The notes under the pieces: model-generated | What the model was told of the DNA's origin: nothing | The model's database searches: none | What the model saw: the letters and a program-made list of their open reading frames with translations, nothing else | Part shown: one piece after another, positions 8,023-16,373 of the stretch | How the letters are laid out: every line of letters starts with the position of its first letter | How positions within the stretch are numbered: the first letter of the stretch is position 1 | Made by a program: the position numbers and the translations under genes | NCBI RefSeq assembly: GCF_003346715.1 | Contig: NZ_QQPQ01000017.1 | Coordinates: 1-64,000 of the forward strand | Direction of reading: 5' to 3' | Length of the DNA: 64,000 bases | Origin: Oceanispirochaeta sp. M1 | Lineage (GTDB): Bacteria; Spirochaetota; Spirochaetia; DSM-2461

Positions 8023-8101
8023 TCTCTCTTTTGAAAGTGAGAATAATAAAATAAAACAATCAGATATCAGTAAGTGACTGAGTATCTGCAGGAGGAATTA
8101 T

Positions 8102-8917
8102 ATGATAGTAAAAAATCAGATACAAGATTCTGGGTATACCTCTATAACAGAGGAAAATGGAATCCATTCGGATATGCTCCTTGATTTTGGAATTCTCAGA
8201 TTATCTGCCGGAGACGTTTGGGAAGACGGTGATCAGATCAAAGAACGGGCCTGGCTTCTGATTTCAGGTGAACTCCGCTTTGAATGGCAGGGAGAAGAAG
8301 CCGTAATGAAACGCTCTTCCTGTTTTGAAGAAAGCCCCTCTGTACTGCATGTACCTAGTGGGGTGGAGGTAAAAATAACAGCATTGTCCGATGTCGAGAT
8401 TTCTGTGGAAAAGAAGACAAATAGTAAAGATTTTCCTTCTAAGCTATACAGACCTGAAGATATCAGAAGTGATATCTTCGGTGGAGGAATAATGCATGAT
8501 GCTGCCAAACGTACTGTCCGTACTGTATTTGATGGTGAGATTGCCCCTGAATCCAACATGGTTCTGGGTGAGGTCATAAATCATCCCGGCCGCTGGTCCA
8601 GTTATCCCCCCCATCATCATCCTCAGCCTGAGATTTATCATTACAGACATTTTCCTGAGCAGGGATTCGGAGTCTCTCTTCTGGATGAAGAAGCTTTTTA
8701 TACAAAAAATGGCGATACATGTCTCATCAATGGGGGTAAAACCCATTCACAGGTGACAGCAGCAGGTTACGCCATGTATTACATCTGGATGATTTCCCAT
8801 CTTCCTGAAGACAGATGGCTGCCGTCTACCAGATATTTCAAAGAAGAGCATAAATGGCTTATCGATCCTGAAGTAAAGATCTGGCCCGAGCTGAAACATG
8901 AAGGAACAAAAATATGA
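8102..8917 (+). CDS. iolB: 5-deoxy-glucuronate isomerase
   Basis: The 271-residue protein is a KduI/IolB double cupin. The metal-binding signature PPHHHPQPEIYHYRH and the later cupin strand HSQVTAAGYAMYYIW are both visible. IolB isomerises 5-deoxy-glucuronate to 2-deoxy-5-keto-gluconate in the cytoplasmic myo-inositol pathway. GGAGGA lies 7 nt before the ATG. The stop overlaps the iolD start (ATGA), which supports tight co-translation. Length is typical of the family. Confidence 0.93.
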   Translation: MIVKNQIQDSGYTSITEENGIHSDMLLDFGILRLSAGDVWEDGDQIKERAWLLISGELRFEWQGEEAVMKRSSCFEESPSVLHVPSGVEVKITALSDVEISVEKKTNSKDFPSKLYRPEDIRSDIFGGGIMHDAAKRTVRTVFDGEIAPESNMVLGEVINHPGRWSSYPPHHHPQPEIYHYRHFPEQGFGVSLLDEEAFYTKNGDTCLINGGKTHSQVTAAGYAMYYIWMISHLPEDRWLPSTRYFKEEHKWLIDPEVKIWPELKHEGTKI

Positions 8918-10794
8918 AAACAGTCCGAATGACCATGGGACAGGCCCTGGTTAAATTTCTTGATAATCAATATATCTCCTTTGATGGAGAAGAAGAAAAA
9001 TTTGTAAATGGTGTATTCGGTATATTCGGACACGGATGTGTTGTCGGGATAGGGGAGGCTCTTCAGGAGCCTGATCACTCTCTCAAATTCTACCAGGGAC
9101 ATAATGAACAGGGTATGGCCCATGCGGCTATTGCCTATGCAAAACAGAATAACCGCCGGAAAATAATGGCCGTGACTTCCTCCATCGGCCCCGGTGCACT
9201 CAATATGGTGACAGCTGCCGGCCTGGCTTCAGTTAACAGAATCCCGGTCTTACTCCTTCCGGGTGATTCTTTTGCCTGCCGGCAGCCCGATCCCGTCCTT
9301 CAGCAGATGGAGCAGTTTAATGACAGTACTGTAACCAGCAATGATGCCTTCCGCTCTGTCTGCCGTTACTGGGACAGAGTCAGCCGCCCCGAGCAGCTGA
9401 TGTCTGCGGCCATGAATGCCATGCGTGTTCTTACCGATCCTGCTGATACGGGTGCAGTCTGTCTGGCCCTGCCCCAGGATGTACAGGCGGAAGCCTGGGA
9501 CTATCCGGTGGAATTCTTTGAAAAACGGGTTCACTTCATTGAGCGCCGTTCTCTATCAGATGATGCTGTTAAGAGAGCTGCTTCAGTAATTACTGAAAGC
9601 AGTAAACCCCTTGTTGTCTGCGGCGGAGGAGTCCGCTATTCAGAGGCCGGAGAAGCTTTGGCCTCATTTTGTGAGAAATTCAATATTCCCTTTGGCGAAA
9701 CACAGGCCGGTAAAAGTGCAGTGACCTGGGACAATCCCATGAATCTTGGAGGCCTCGGAGTCACAGGAGGTCTGGCAGCCAATGTTATTGCTGCGGAAAC
9801 AGATCTTGTTATTGCTGTGGGAACAAGACTTTCAGACTTCACTACTGCAAGTAAATCATCATTTAAAAGGGATAATGTAAAAGTTCTCTCCCTAAACGTT
9901 AACAGTTTTGATGCCTATAAGATGAATGCTTTTCCCTTCCTCTGTGATGCGAAAGCAGGACTGGACTCACTGAGTGCAGAACTGGAGAAAAAGGGATGGA
10001 AATCCTCTTACAGCAGTGAAATTGAAGATGCAAGAGCTGCCTGGAAAAAGGAAGTAGATCATCTCTATTCTGATAATGAACTGGGACCCAATGGAATCTA
10101 CTCACAGCTCAGAGCTCTTGGGATTATGAATGAAGAGATTTTTGATAAGGATGCAATTATTGTAGGTGCTTCCGGAAGTCTTCCCGGTGATCTGCAGAGA
10201 GTCTGGAGATCAAGACATAAAGATACCTACCATATGGAATATGGATTTTCCTGCATGGGCTATGAAGTTTCCGGCGCTGTAGGTGCAAAAATTGCCGCAC
10301 CTGATCAGGAGGTCTACTCCATGACCGGTGATGCCAGTTTTGTAATGCTCCATTCAGAACTGCTTACCAGCATACAGGAAGGCGTCAAAATCAATATCAT
10401 GCTCTTTGATAATAACGGATTCGGCTGTATTGATAATCTGCAGACCAGCCAGGGGATTCCCAAGTTCGGCTGTGAATTAAAATATCGAAATCCTGAGACA
10501 GGACGTCTTGATGAAGGTGGAAAACCGATTCCCGTAGATTATGCAAAAATAGCCGAAGGTTATGGATGCAGAGTCTGGAGAGTTCATAATTCAGAAGAGC
10601 TTAGAACGGCTCTGGCTGAAGCTAAAGAGAGTCCTGTAACTACACTCCTTGATATCAAGGTTGATTTTGACTCCATGTCAGAAGGATATGAAAGCTGGTG
10701 GAGAGTCGGTACACCCGAAGTTTCCAAAAAAGAAGCTGTTCTCAAAGCCAATAAAGAACTTGTTAAAAATATTGCAGAAGCAAAACAGTATTAG
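8914..10794 (+). CDS. iolD: 3D-(3,5/4)-trihydroxycyclohexane-1,2-dione hydrolase
   Basis: The 626-residue protein is a thiamine-diphosphate enzyme of the acetolactate-synthase type. The cofactor-activating glutamate is in YQGHNEQGMAHAA near residue 68, and the TPP/metal motif runs from GDASFVMLHSELLT to NNGFGCIDN near residues 470-510. IolD opens the ring of the diketone to give 5-deoxy-glucuronate, the IolB substrate. The start overlaps iolB by 4 bp, and iolE follows after 9 bp. Confidence 0.95.
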   Translation: MKTVRMTMGQALVKFLDNQYISFDGEEEKFVNGVFGIFGHGCVVGIGEALQEPDHSLKFYQGHNEQGMAHAAIAYAKQNNRRKIMAVTSSIGPGALNMVTAAGLASVNRIPVLLLPGDSFACRQPDPVLQQMEQFNDSTVTSNDAFRSVCRYWDRVSRPEQLMSAAMNAMRVLTDPADTGAVCLALPQDVQAEAWDYPVEFFEKRVHFIERRSLSDDAVKRAASVITESSKPLVVCGGGVRYSEAGEALASFCEKFNIPFGETQAGKSAVTWDNPMNLGGLGVTGGLAANVIAAETDLVIAVGTRLSDFTTASKSSFKRDNVKVLSLNVNSFDAYKMNAFPFLCDAKAGLDSLSAELEKKGWKSSYSSEIEDARAAWKKEVDHLYSDNELGPNGIYSQLRALGIMNEEIFDKDAIIVGASGSLPGDLQRVWRSRHKDTYHMEYGFSCMGYEVSGAVGAKIAAPDQEVYSMTGDASFVMLHSELLTSIQEGVKINIMLFDNNGFGCIDNLQTSQGIPKFGCELKYRNPETGRLDEGGKPIPVDYAKIAEGYGCRVWRVHNSEELRTALAEAKESPVTTLLDIKVDFDSMSEGYESWWRVGTPEVSKKEAVLKANKELVKNIAEAKQY

Positions 10795-10803
10795 AGGTAA
10801 AAA

Positions 10804-11697
10804 ATGAATAAAGACAATGTAAAACTGGCCATGGCTCCCATCGGCTGGACCAACGACGATATGCCCGATCTCGGTGCGGAAGTCACATTTGAACAGTGTG
10901 TCAGTGAAATGGCTCTGGCAGGGTATGCAGGTTCTGAAGTGGGAAATAAATATCCTAAAGATCCGGCAGTCCTGAAAGAGCATCTGGATCTGAGAGGGCT
11001 GAAAATCTGTAATCAGTGGTTCAGTTCTTTTCTGGCTTCACAGCCCTTCGAGCAGGTTGAAAAAGATTTCAGAGCCCAGCTCTCTTTCCTGAAAGCCATG
11101 GGTGCCGATGTTATCGGTCCTTCAGAGCAGACACGTTCCTGCCAGGGTGATACAACTACATCCGTTTTCAGTGGAAAAGCTGTATTAAGCACAGAAGAGT
11201 TCGCTCAGATGTGTAATGGAATGAATAAACTGGGACATATTGCCAATGAAGAAGGTCTTAAGCTGGCTTTTCATCATCATATGGGAACAGGTGTGCAGAC
11301 TGTTGAAGAGACAGAACGATTTCTGAATGACACAGATCCTGCAAAGGTCTCTCTACTCTTTGATGCCGGGCATTTTGCCTTTTCCGGAGAAGATCCCGTT
11401 GCAGCATTGAAAAAGTTTATTGGAAGGGTAGGCCATGTTCATCTTAAAGATATGAGAACTGATGTCTATGCTGATGTAAAGTCCAATGATTCATCCTTTC
11501 TTGATGCTGTCAGACAGGGTGTCTTTACAGTCCCCGGTGATGGTTCAATCGATTTTCCTTCAATCTTCAGTATTCTGGAACAGAATGAATACAGAGGCTG
11601 GATGGTTGTTGAGGCAGAACAGGACCCGGCTAAAGCCAACCCCTTTGCATATGCCAAGATGGCCAGAGATTACATAAGAAAAAATACAGGTATCTGA
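10804..11697 (+). CDS. iolE: Inosose dehydratase
   Basis: The 297-residue protein is an AP-endonuclease-2-like TIM barrel of the IolE group, with APIGWTNDDMPDLG at the N-terminus, metal ligands around HHHMGTGVQTVEE and DAGHFAFSGEDP, and VHLKDMR further on. It removes water from scyllo-inosose to give the diketone used by IolD. Spacing to iolD is 9 bp, with GAGGTAAAAA as the ribosome site. Confidence 0.94.
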   Translation: MNKDNVKLAMAPIGWTNDDMPDLGAEVTFEQCVSEMALAGYAGSEVGNKYPKDPAVLKEHLDLRGLKICNQWFSSFLASQPFEQVEKDFRAQLSFLKAMGADVIGPSEQTRSCQGDTTTSVFSGKAVLSTEEFAQMCNGMNKLGHIANEEGLKLAFHHHMGTGVQTVEETERFLNDTDPAKVSLLFDAGHFAFSGEDPVAALKKFIGRVGHVHLKDMRTDVYADVKSNDSSFLDAVRQGVFTVPGDGSIDFPSIFSILEQNEYRGWMVVEAEQDPAKANPFAYAKMARDYIRKNTGI

Positions 11698-11726
11698 GAA
11701 ATAGTTTTCAGAACCGGGAGATAAAA

Positions 11727-12740
11727 ATGAAGAAAAAATTGAATATCGGCATCATAGGTGCCGGAAGAATCGGAAGGGTACATGCCGAAGGAATCTGTAA
11801 TCAGATTTCCGGAGCATCAGTTAAAACTATGGCTGACCCATTTATGAATGATGAGACTGCTGCCTGGGCACAGTCCATGGGTGTTGAATCAACAACTAAA
11901 GAATACAAGGATATTCTAGCTGATTCAGAAATTGATGCTGTTCTTATCTGTACTCCTACAGATACACATGCACAGATTACAAGAGAAGCGGCAAAGGCAG
12001 GAAAGCATATCTTCTGTGAAAAACCCATTGACCTTGATGTCGAAAGTATCAAGCAGACTCTGGCAATTGTTGAGGAAGCGGGTGTGAAGTTCCAGATTGG
12101 ATTCAACAGACGTTTTGATCACAACTTCAGAGCCGTAAAAGATGCTGTGGAGGCTGGCAAAGTCGGTGATCCCCACATGATTAAGATCGTTTCAAGAGAT
12201 CCCTCACCACCCCCCATCGAATATGTAAAAAGTTCCGGTGGTATGTTTGTTGATATGACCATCCATGATTTTGATATGGTCCGTTATTTAAGCGGCAGTG
12301 AAGTAGAAGAAATTTTTGTTCAGGGTGCTGTGCTTGTTGATCCCGAAATAGGAAAGGCCGGTGATATTGATACCGCACTGATAACTATGAAATTTGCCAA
12401 TGGTGCTATCGGTTGTATCGATAACTCCAGAAAAGCGGCCTATGGATATGATCAGCGTGCTGAAGTTTTCGGCAGTAAGGGATCTGTTGCGACTGGAAAT
12501 GATACACAGTCTACGGCAGTACTCAGTACTGAAGATGGAATCATTTCTGAAAAACCTTTTCACTTCTTTCTTGAGCGTTATATGGCTTCCTTTGTACAGG
12601 AACTGAGAGAGTTCTGTGAGGCTATTATCAATGATACAGATACTCCCCTGGGCGGCATTGACGCATTGAGACCCGTACAGATTGCAATTGCAGCTGGTGA
12701 ATCTTTGAAAACAGGAAAGCCTGTAAAACTCAATTATTAA
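11727..12740 (+). CDS. iolG: Myo-inositol 2-dehydrogenase
   Basis: The 337-residue Gfo/Idh/MocA protein has the Rossmann start IGIIGAGRIGRVHAEG, the EKPIDLD motif and the catalytic DMTIHDFDMVRYL segment typical of inositol dehydrogenases. It oxidises myo-inositol to scyllo-inosose with NAD+, the first step of the pathway. It is the last gene of the run and is followed by a hairpin. No inositol transporter is adjacent; uptake may depend on one of the ABC importers in the window or on genes elsewhere. Confidence 0.92.
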   Translation: MKKKLNIGIIGAGRIGRVHAEGICNQISGASVKTMADPFMNDETAAWAQSMGVESTTKEYKDILADSEIDAVLICTPTDTHAQITREAAKAGKHIFCEKPIDLDVESIKQTLAIVEEAGVKFQIGFNRRFDHNFRAVKDAVEAGKVGDPHMIKIVSRDPSPPPIEYVKSSGGMFVDMTIHDFDMVRYLSGSEVEEIFVQGAVLVDPEIGKAGDIDTALITMKFANGAIGCIDNSRKAAYGYDQRAEVFGSKGSVATGNDTQSTAVLSTEDGIISEKPFHFFLERYMASFVQELREFCEAIINDTDTPLGGIDALRPVQIAIAAGESLKTGKPVKLNY

Positions 12741-12760
12741 TTAAGCAATAGAACAGCTTG

Positions 12761-12823
12761 AAAAGCCGTTTCTTCGAGAGTTGCCTTCTTTAATGAAGGA
12801 ACTCAAGGGGAAGCGGTTTTTTT
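12761..12823 (+). terminator. Terminator-like structure after iolG
   Basis: An inner hairpin pairs GAGTTGCCTTC with GAAGGAACTC (one bulged base). It is flanked by an imperfect outer pairing of AAAAGCCGTTTC with GAAGCGGTTTTTT, which ends in a T tract. This fits an intrinsic terminator for the iol operon. Confidence 0.65.
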
Positions 12824-12865
12824 ATTGGATTTTAAATAATTAAGGGAATAATCGAGGCTGAATGA

Positions 12866-13570
12866 TCAGCGGATATTCAGGCGGCTTTCAATATTTTCGA
12901 TATGAGAGCTGAAGGTTACAACTGACTGGTTGATTTCACCGGATCTGATTGTATCAACAATATGCTGATGTTCAGAAACAATCAGAGAACGGTCGGAATA
13001 ATCATCCTGGGATTTTACTATCTCTTCATACATAAAGGATTTAAGAGTCTGGTATATGGCATAGAATAGAGTGTTTCCGGTACTCTTAACTATGATGTTA
13101 TGGAAATTGTAATCAGCTTCTACGGTTGTTTCAGGAGAGGCCGATTCAATTCCGGCTTTCATCTCATCAACCTCTTTCTGCAGCTCTTTCAGGACTTCTT
13201 CAACGGCTTCAGATTTTTCCATAGACTGTCTTGTCAGGTTTATTACACTCCAGAGTTCGATTGCTCCTCGGGTCTCGATAAGTTCATGTTGTTCTTCTTT
13301 ACCCATCAAAATGGCCCAGGAGAGTGCTTCGGTGGAAATATTAGCTCTGTCTGAAAGAAAAGTGCCCTTGGCAGCTTTGGATTTCAGGACTCCGAGATAA
13401 TTGAATATTTTTATGGCTTCACGAACTGAGGAGCGGCCTATTCCGAAACGTGCTGCAAGTTCATGTTCTGTAGGCAGTTTGTCTCCCGGTTGATACTCTC
13501 CGGAGGCAATAAGCTCTTTTATCTGCTCCATTACCTGCTCTACAACTGTTTTTTGACGAATTTTGGCCAT
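12866..13570 (-). CDS. GntR-family regulator with FCD sensor domain
   Basis: The 234-residue protein has an N-terminal winged helix (GEYQPGDKLPTEHELAARFGIGRSSVREAIK) and a helical FCD domain, with the probable metal/ligand-binding residues in DYNFHNIIVKSTGN and the C-terminal VSEHQHIVDTIRSG. FCD regulators respond to organic acids or sugar acids. AGGAGT precedes the ATG. A matching operator lies at 13583-13593 just upstream, so it likely represses itself. It is divergent from the aldehyde:ferredoxin oxidoreductase operon, whose control it may share. Confidence 0.88.
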   Translation of the reverse strand: MAKIRQKTVVEQVMEQIKELIASGEYQPGDKLPTEHELAARFGIGRSSVREAIKIFNYLGVLKSKAAKGTFLSDRANISTEALSWAILMGKEEQHELIETRGAIELWSVINLTRQSMEKSEAVEEVLKELQKEVDEMKAGIESASPETTVEADYNFHNIIVKSTGNTLFYAIYQTLKSFMYEEIVKSQDDYSDRSLIVSEHQHIVDTIRSGEINQSVVTFSSHIENIESRLNIR

Positions 13571-13582
13571 CTATGACTCCTA

Positions 13583-13593
13583 TTGTATGACAA
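13583..13593. promoter_or_regulatory. GntR/FCD operator
   Basis: TTGTATGACAA fits the TNGT-N3-ACNA form bound by FadR-subfamily (FCD) regulators and extends to ATTGT-ATG-ACAAT. It lies 12 bp upstream of the GntR start codon, which suggests autoregulation. Confidence 0.6.
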
Positions 13594-13700
13594 TACAACA
13601 TTTGTAGAATTCAGACAACAGAGAAGGCATAATTTAAAGATTTAATTCATAATATATGGGCCTTGGATTTTTATCCTCCGATTTCTGATTTGTACACATG

Positions 13701-13724
13701 AATTGTTAATATAAAGTAACAATT
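13701..13724. promoter_or_regulatory. Inverted repeat upstream of the oxidoreductase promoter
   Basis: AATTGTTA (13701-13708) and TAACAATT (13717-13724) are perfect 8-bp arms with an 8-bp spacer, placed directly upstream of the -35 box. It is a plausible operator or activator site for an unidentified protein. Confidence 0.45.
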
Positions 13725-13727
13725 TCA

Positions 13728-13755
13728 TTTACAAATGACCAATCTATAATATACT
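13728..13755 (+). promoter_or_regulatory. Promoter of the aldehyde:ferredoxin oxidoreductase operon
   Basis: TTTACA (13728-13733) and TATACT (13750-13755) are spaced by 16 bp. Initiation near 13762 would give a 5' leader of about 190 nt, long enough for the RNA structure downstream. Confidence 0.5.
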
Positions 13756-13783
13756 TAAATTCAGCGTACTTCTCCGAGTCTTT

Positions 13784-13945
13784 ATTCCTAAAGTCTTTTA
13801 TTAAGACAAAGGAATTCTGACCGTAAGGGTTCTGGAGAGAAATCTCAGAGCCTTCCGTGTTTGAAAAGGAGATACACCGTCCGGACTTTTAGATATCCGG
13901 GTTCAAATACGGGAAATATGGACTGTTGAGGTCCTTATAAAGGAG
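13784..13945 (+). ncRNA. Structured 5' leader, candidate molybdenum/tungsten-cofactor riboswitch
   Basis: Several stems can be read directly. ATTCC/GGAAT (13784-13788, 13811-13815) encloses GTCTT/AAGAC. A bulged 10-bp stem (13828-13838 with 13843-13852) is closed by a GAAA tetraloop at 13839-13842. A 13-bp stem (13853-13865 with 13902-13914, two G-U pairs) encloses CCGGA/TCCGG (13881-13885, 13896-13900). GGAC/GTCC (13920-13923, 13931-13934) sits just before the SD AAAGGAG (13939-13945). The next genes encode a tungsten/molybdenum pterin enzyme and a MoaD-like protein, which is the setting of the Moco RNA motif. The class assignment is inference; the consensus was not checked. Confidence 0.45.
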
Positions 13946-13951
13946 TTAAGT

Positions 13952-15682
13952 ATGGATAAGATTCTGCGCATCAAAATGGGTTCCACTCCGGAATATGTTA
14001 TTGAAGATGTGGGTGATTATGCCGGTATCGGCGGAAGAGCACTCACTACTAAAGTAATTTTCAAAGAAGTTCCTCCTCTCTGTCACCCTCTGGGTCCTGA
14101 AAATAAGCTGGCCATTGCTCCCGGTATGATGTCCGGTTCAGCCGCAGCTATCTCCGGAAGACTCTCGGTAGGTTGTAAGAGCCCCCTCACCGGTGGAATC
14201 AAAGAATCCAATGCAGGAGGACAGGCCGCCCAGGTTCTGGCCCGTATCGGTTATGCCGCAATTATTCTTGAAGGACAATCTCCTGAGGGTAAACTCTATA
14301 CTCTTGTTGTAAAAAAAGATGAAATCTCAATTGTAGAGGCCACTGATATCACTGGACTGAATAACTATGATGTTGTTGAAAAATTAGTCGCAAAATATGG
14401 CGACAAGGCTGCCTATATGTCTATCGGTACAGCAGGAGAGAGAAAACTGGCAGCGTCTTCTATTGCCTGTACTGATGTTGAACTCAGACCCACAAGACAT
14501 TGCGGACGTGGCGGTGTGGGAGCCGTAATGGCAGCAAAGGGAATCAAGGCCATTGTTCTTGATGACAGCGGATGTTCAGTGAGAAAACCTGTAAATGAAG
14601 ATGCCTTCAAGGCTGCCAATAAGCTTTTTATCAAGGGAATTAAGGCTCATGGTGTTTCGGGTCAGGGACTCCCTGCGTATGGAACCAATGTTCTTGCCAA
14701 TATAATAAACGAGGCTGGTGGATTCCCTGTAAATAACTTCTCAAAGGGTCAGTTTCCCAATGTTCATAAAATCAGCGGTGAGACACTGGCTGAAACAGAA
14801 ACAGCCCGGGGTGGCAAGGCAACCCATGGATGTCACAGAGGCTGTGTCATTCAGTGCTCCGGTACCTATGTGGACAAGGAAGGTAATTACGTCACCAAGC
14901 AGCCCGAATATGAAACAGTCTGGGCCCATGGACCCAACTGCGGCATAGATGATCTTGATGCCATTGCTCAGATGGATAGAATGGATGATGACTTCGGTCT
15001 GGATACAATTGAAATGGGAGCCACCATTGCGGTTGCTATGGATGCAGGTATGGCCGAATTCGGTGATGCCAAAGCTGCCATTAAACTTCTTCAGGAAGTA
15101 GGGGATGGAACTCCAATGGGTCGAATCCTTGGAAGCGGCGCCGCTGTGACTGCAAAGGCATTCGGTCTTGAAAGAGCTCCCGTTGTCAAGGGACAGGCTA
15201 TGCCTGCCTACGATCCCAGACCCATACAGGGAATTGGTGTTACCTATGCGACTACCCCTCAGGGTGCCGACCATACTGCGGGATATGCCATTGCCACAAA
15301 TATTCTTAAAGTGGGCGGATTTGTAGATCCTCTTAAACCTCAGGGACAGATTGAACTCTCAAGAAATCTCCAGATTGCCACTGCGGCCATCGACTCTACG
15401 GGAATGTGTCTCTTTATTGCATTCCCCATTCTTGATCAGCCTGAAACTTTCAATGCCTTTGTAGATCTTATAAATGCATTTTTCGGCCTGAGTATGACTG
15501 CAGATGATGTGACCGCACTTGGTAAATCTGTTCTGACAATGGAGCGGGATTTCAATAAGGGTGCAGGATTCACAAAAGAGGATGACCGTCTGCCTATGTA
15601 TTTCAAGAGAGAAAAACTGGCACCCCACGATGCAGTTTTTGAAGTAACAGATGAGGAACTGGATGAGGTCTTTAACTGGTAA
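13952..15682 (+). CDS. aor: Aldehyde:ferredoxin oxidoreductase (tungsten-pterin type)
   Basis: The 576-residue protein has the AFOR N-terminal domain (YAGIGGRALTTKV, SGRLSVGCKSPLTGG, RPTRHCGRGGVGAVMAAKGIKA), which binds the bis-pterin cofactor, and helical C-terminal domains. Candidate [4Fe-4S] ligands are Cys294, Cys298 and Cys302 (GCHRGCVIQC) plus Cys486 (STGMC). The spacing of the first pair is three residues, not the two seen in the Pyrococcus enzyme. Family enzymes oxidise aldehydes to acids with ferredoxin as acceptor. AAAGGAG lies 6 nt before the ATG. The stop overlaps the next start. It could detoxify or use aldehydes formed by the neighbouring catabolic routes. Confidence 0.92.
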   Translation: MDKILRIKMGSTPEYVIEDVGDYAGIGGRALTTKVIFKEVPPLCHPLGPENKLAIAPGMMSGSAAAISGRLSVGCKSPLTGGIKESNAGGQAAQVLARIGYAAIILEGQSPEGKLYTLVVKKDEISIVEATDITGLNNYDVVEKLVAKYGDKAAYMSIGTAGERKLAASSIACTDVELRPTRHCGRGGVGAVMAAKGIKAIVLDDSGCSVRKPVNEDAFKAANKLFIKGIKAHGVSGQGLPAYGTNVLANIINEAGGFPVNNFSKGQFPNVHKISGETLAETETARGGKATHGCHRGCVIQCSGTYVDKEGNYVTKQPEYETVWAHGPNCGIDDLDAIAQMDRMDDDFGLDTIEMGATIAVAMDAGMAEFGDAKAAIKLLQEVGDGTPMGRILGSGAAVTAKAFGLERAPVVKGQAMPAYDPRPIQGIGVTYATTPQGADHTAGYAIATNILKVGGFVDPLKPQGQIELSRNLQIATAAIDSTGMCLFIAFPILDQPETFNAFVDLINAFFGLSMTADDVTALGKSVLTMERDFNKGAGFTKEDDRLPMYFKREKLAPHDAVFEVTDEELDEVFNW

Positions 15683-16116
15683 TGCGAAGAATTGATAAAG
15701 GATCATGTGACGGAATCTTCCTGAGCAGCGTCCTTCAGCAGGGTGTTCTTGTTGAGTACATGCCCGGGGAGACTGTCACATCTTTTATCCTCAGAATCCT
15801 CTCTCTTGATCCTGAAGGGATGGAGAGGGAGGTACAGACCCTTATCCTGAATAACGGCTGTGTGGATGAACCTGATTCCACCAGGCTGGTTTCCGGGGAT
15901 ACAATTGTATTGTCCGGAGCCATGCCCGGTCTGGTGGGGGCCATGCTCCGCTCTAACAGTCCCATCAAGGCCATGCGGAAGAGCATGAGCAGCGGTGAGG
16001 ATAGAAGGATCAAGGTTGACGGAAATCTTGTGCGTCTCAAACTGTTCAATACTGTTCTTTCTGATCATAAAAATGATATTCTGGAACTGGGTTTTTATGC
16101 GGAGGATGTGGTTTGA
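15682..16116 (+). CDS. Small AOR-linked protein, possible diverged beta-grasp fold
   Basis: The 144-residue protein overlaps the oxidoreductase stop by one base (TAATG) and the following MoaD-like start, so it belongs to the same translational unit. I do not recognise a named family. Residues about 53-85 (TLILNNGCVDEP, VSGDTIVLSGAMPGLVG) line up by eye with the end of the downstream MoaD-like protein (FVNNVHAEP, KDGDVLGLFPPIGGG). Here the glycines are internal and a 60-residue tail follows. It might be an accessory factor for cofactor insertion or an oxidoreductase subunit. Confidence 0.55.
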   Translation: MRRIDKGSCDGIFLSSVLQQGVLVEYMPGETVTSFILRILSLDPEGMEREVQTLILNNGCVDEPDSTRLVSGDTIVLSGAMPGLVGAMLRSNSPIKAMRKSMSSGEDRRIKVDGNLVRLKLFNTVLSDHKNDILELGFYAEDVV

Positions 16117-16346
16117 GTGCAGGGGTTGTTAAAGTAAAAACATTTGCGACACTGAGTACTCTCTTTCCATCGGTTCCGGATTTTCCTCTTCAAACAGGGG
16201 ATCGTGTGCTGGATATAATGAACAGAATGGGTATCCCACCGAAAAAAGTAACTATTATTTTTGTCAACAATGTCCATGCCGAACCGCACAGTCCTCTCAA
16301 AGACGGTGATGTGCTCGGACTCTTTCCGCCAATAGGTGGAGGTTGA
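16113..16346 (+). CDS. MoaD/ThiS-family sulfur-carrier protein
   Basis: The 77-residue protein has the beta-grasp pattern and ends in Pro-Pro-Ile-Gly-Gly-Gly; a C-terminal Gly-Gly is needed for thiocarboxylate formation in MoaD. It starts at TTG 16113, which overlaps the previous stop, with GGAGG at 16101-16105 giving good spacing. MoaD supplies sulfur to the dithiolene of molybdopterin, so an operon-specific copy next to a pterin-tungsten enzyme is coherent. It may be a dedicated form (as in MoaD2-type genes beside AORs) and not the housekeeping carrier. Confidence 0.82.
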   Translation: MSAGVVKVKTFATLSTLFPSVPDFPLQTGDRVLDIMNRMGIPPKKVTIIFVNNVHAEPHSPLKDGDVLGLFPPIGGG

Positions 16347-16373
16347 GAGATTGGGGGGGGATATTCAGCCTTG

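Larger units (their letters stand above)
13571..13951. other. Divergent control region between GntR and the oxidoreductase operon
   Basis: This 381-bp spacer holds, from left to right, a GntR/FCD-type operator (13583-13593), an 8-bp inverted repeat (13701-13724), a plus-strand promoter (13728-13755) and a highly structured leader (13784-13945). Each is listed separately. Confidence 0.6.
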
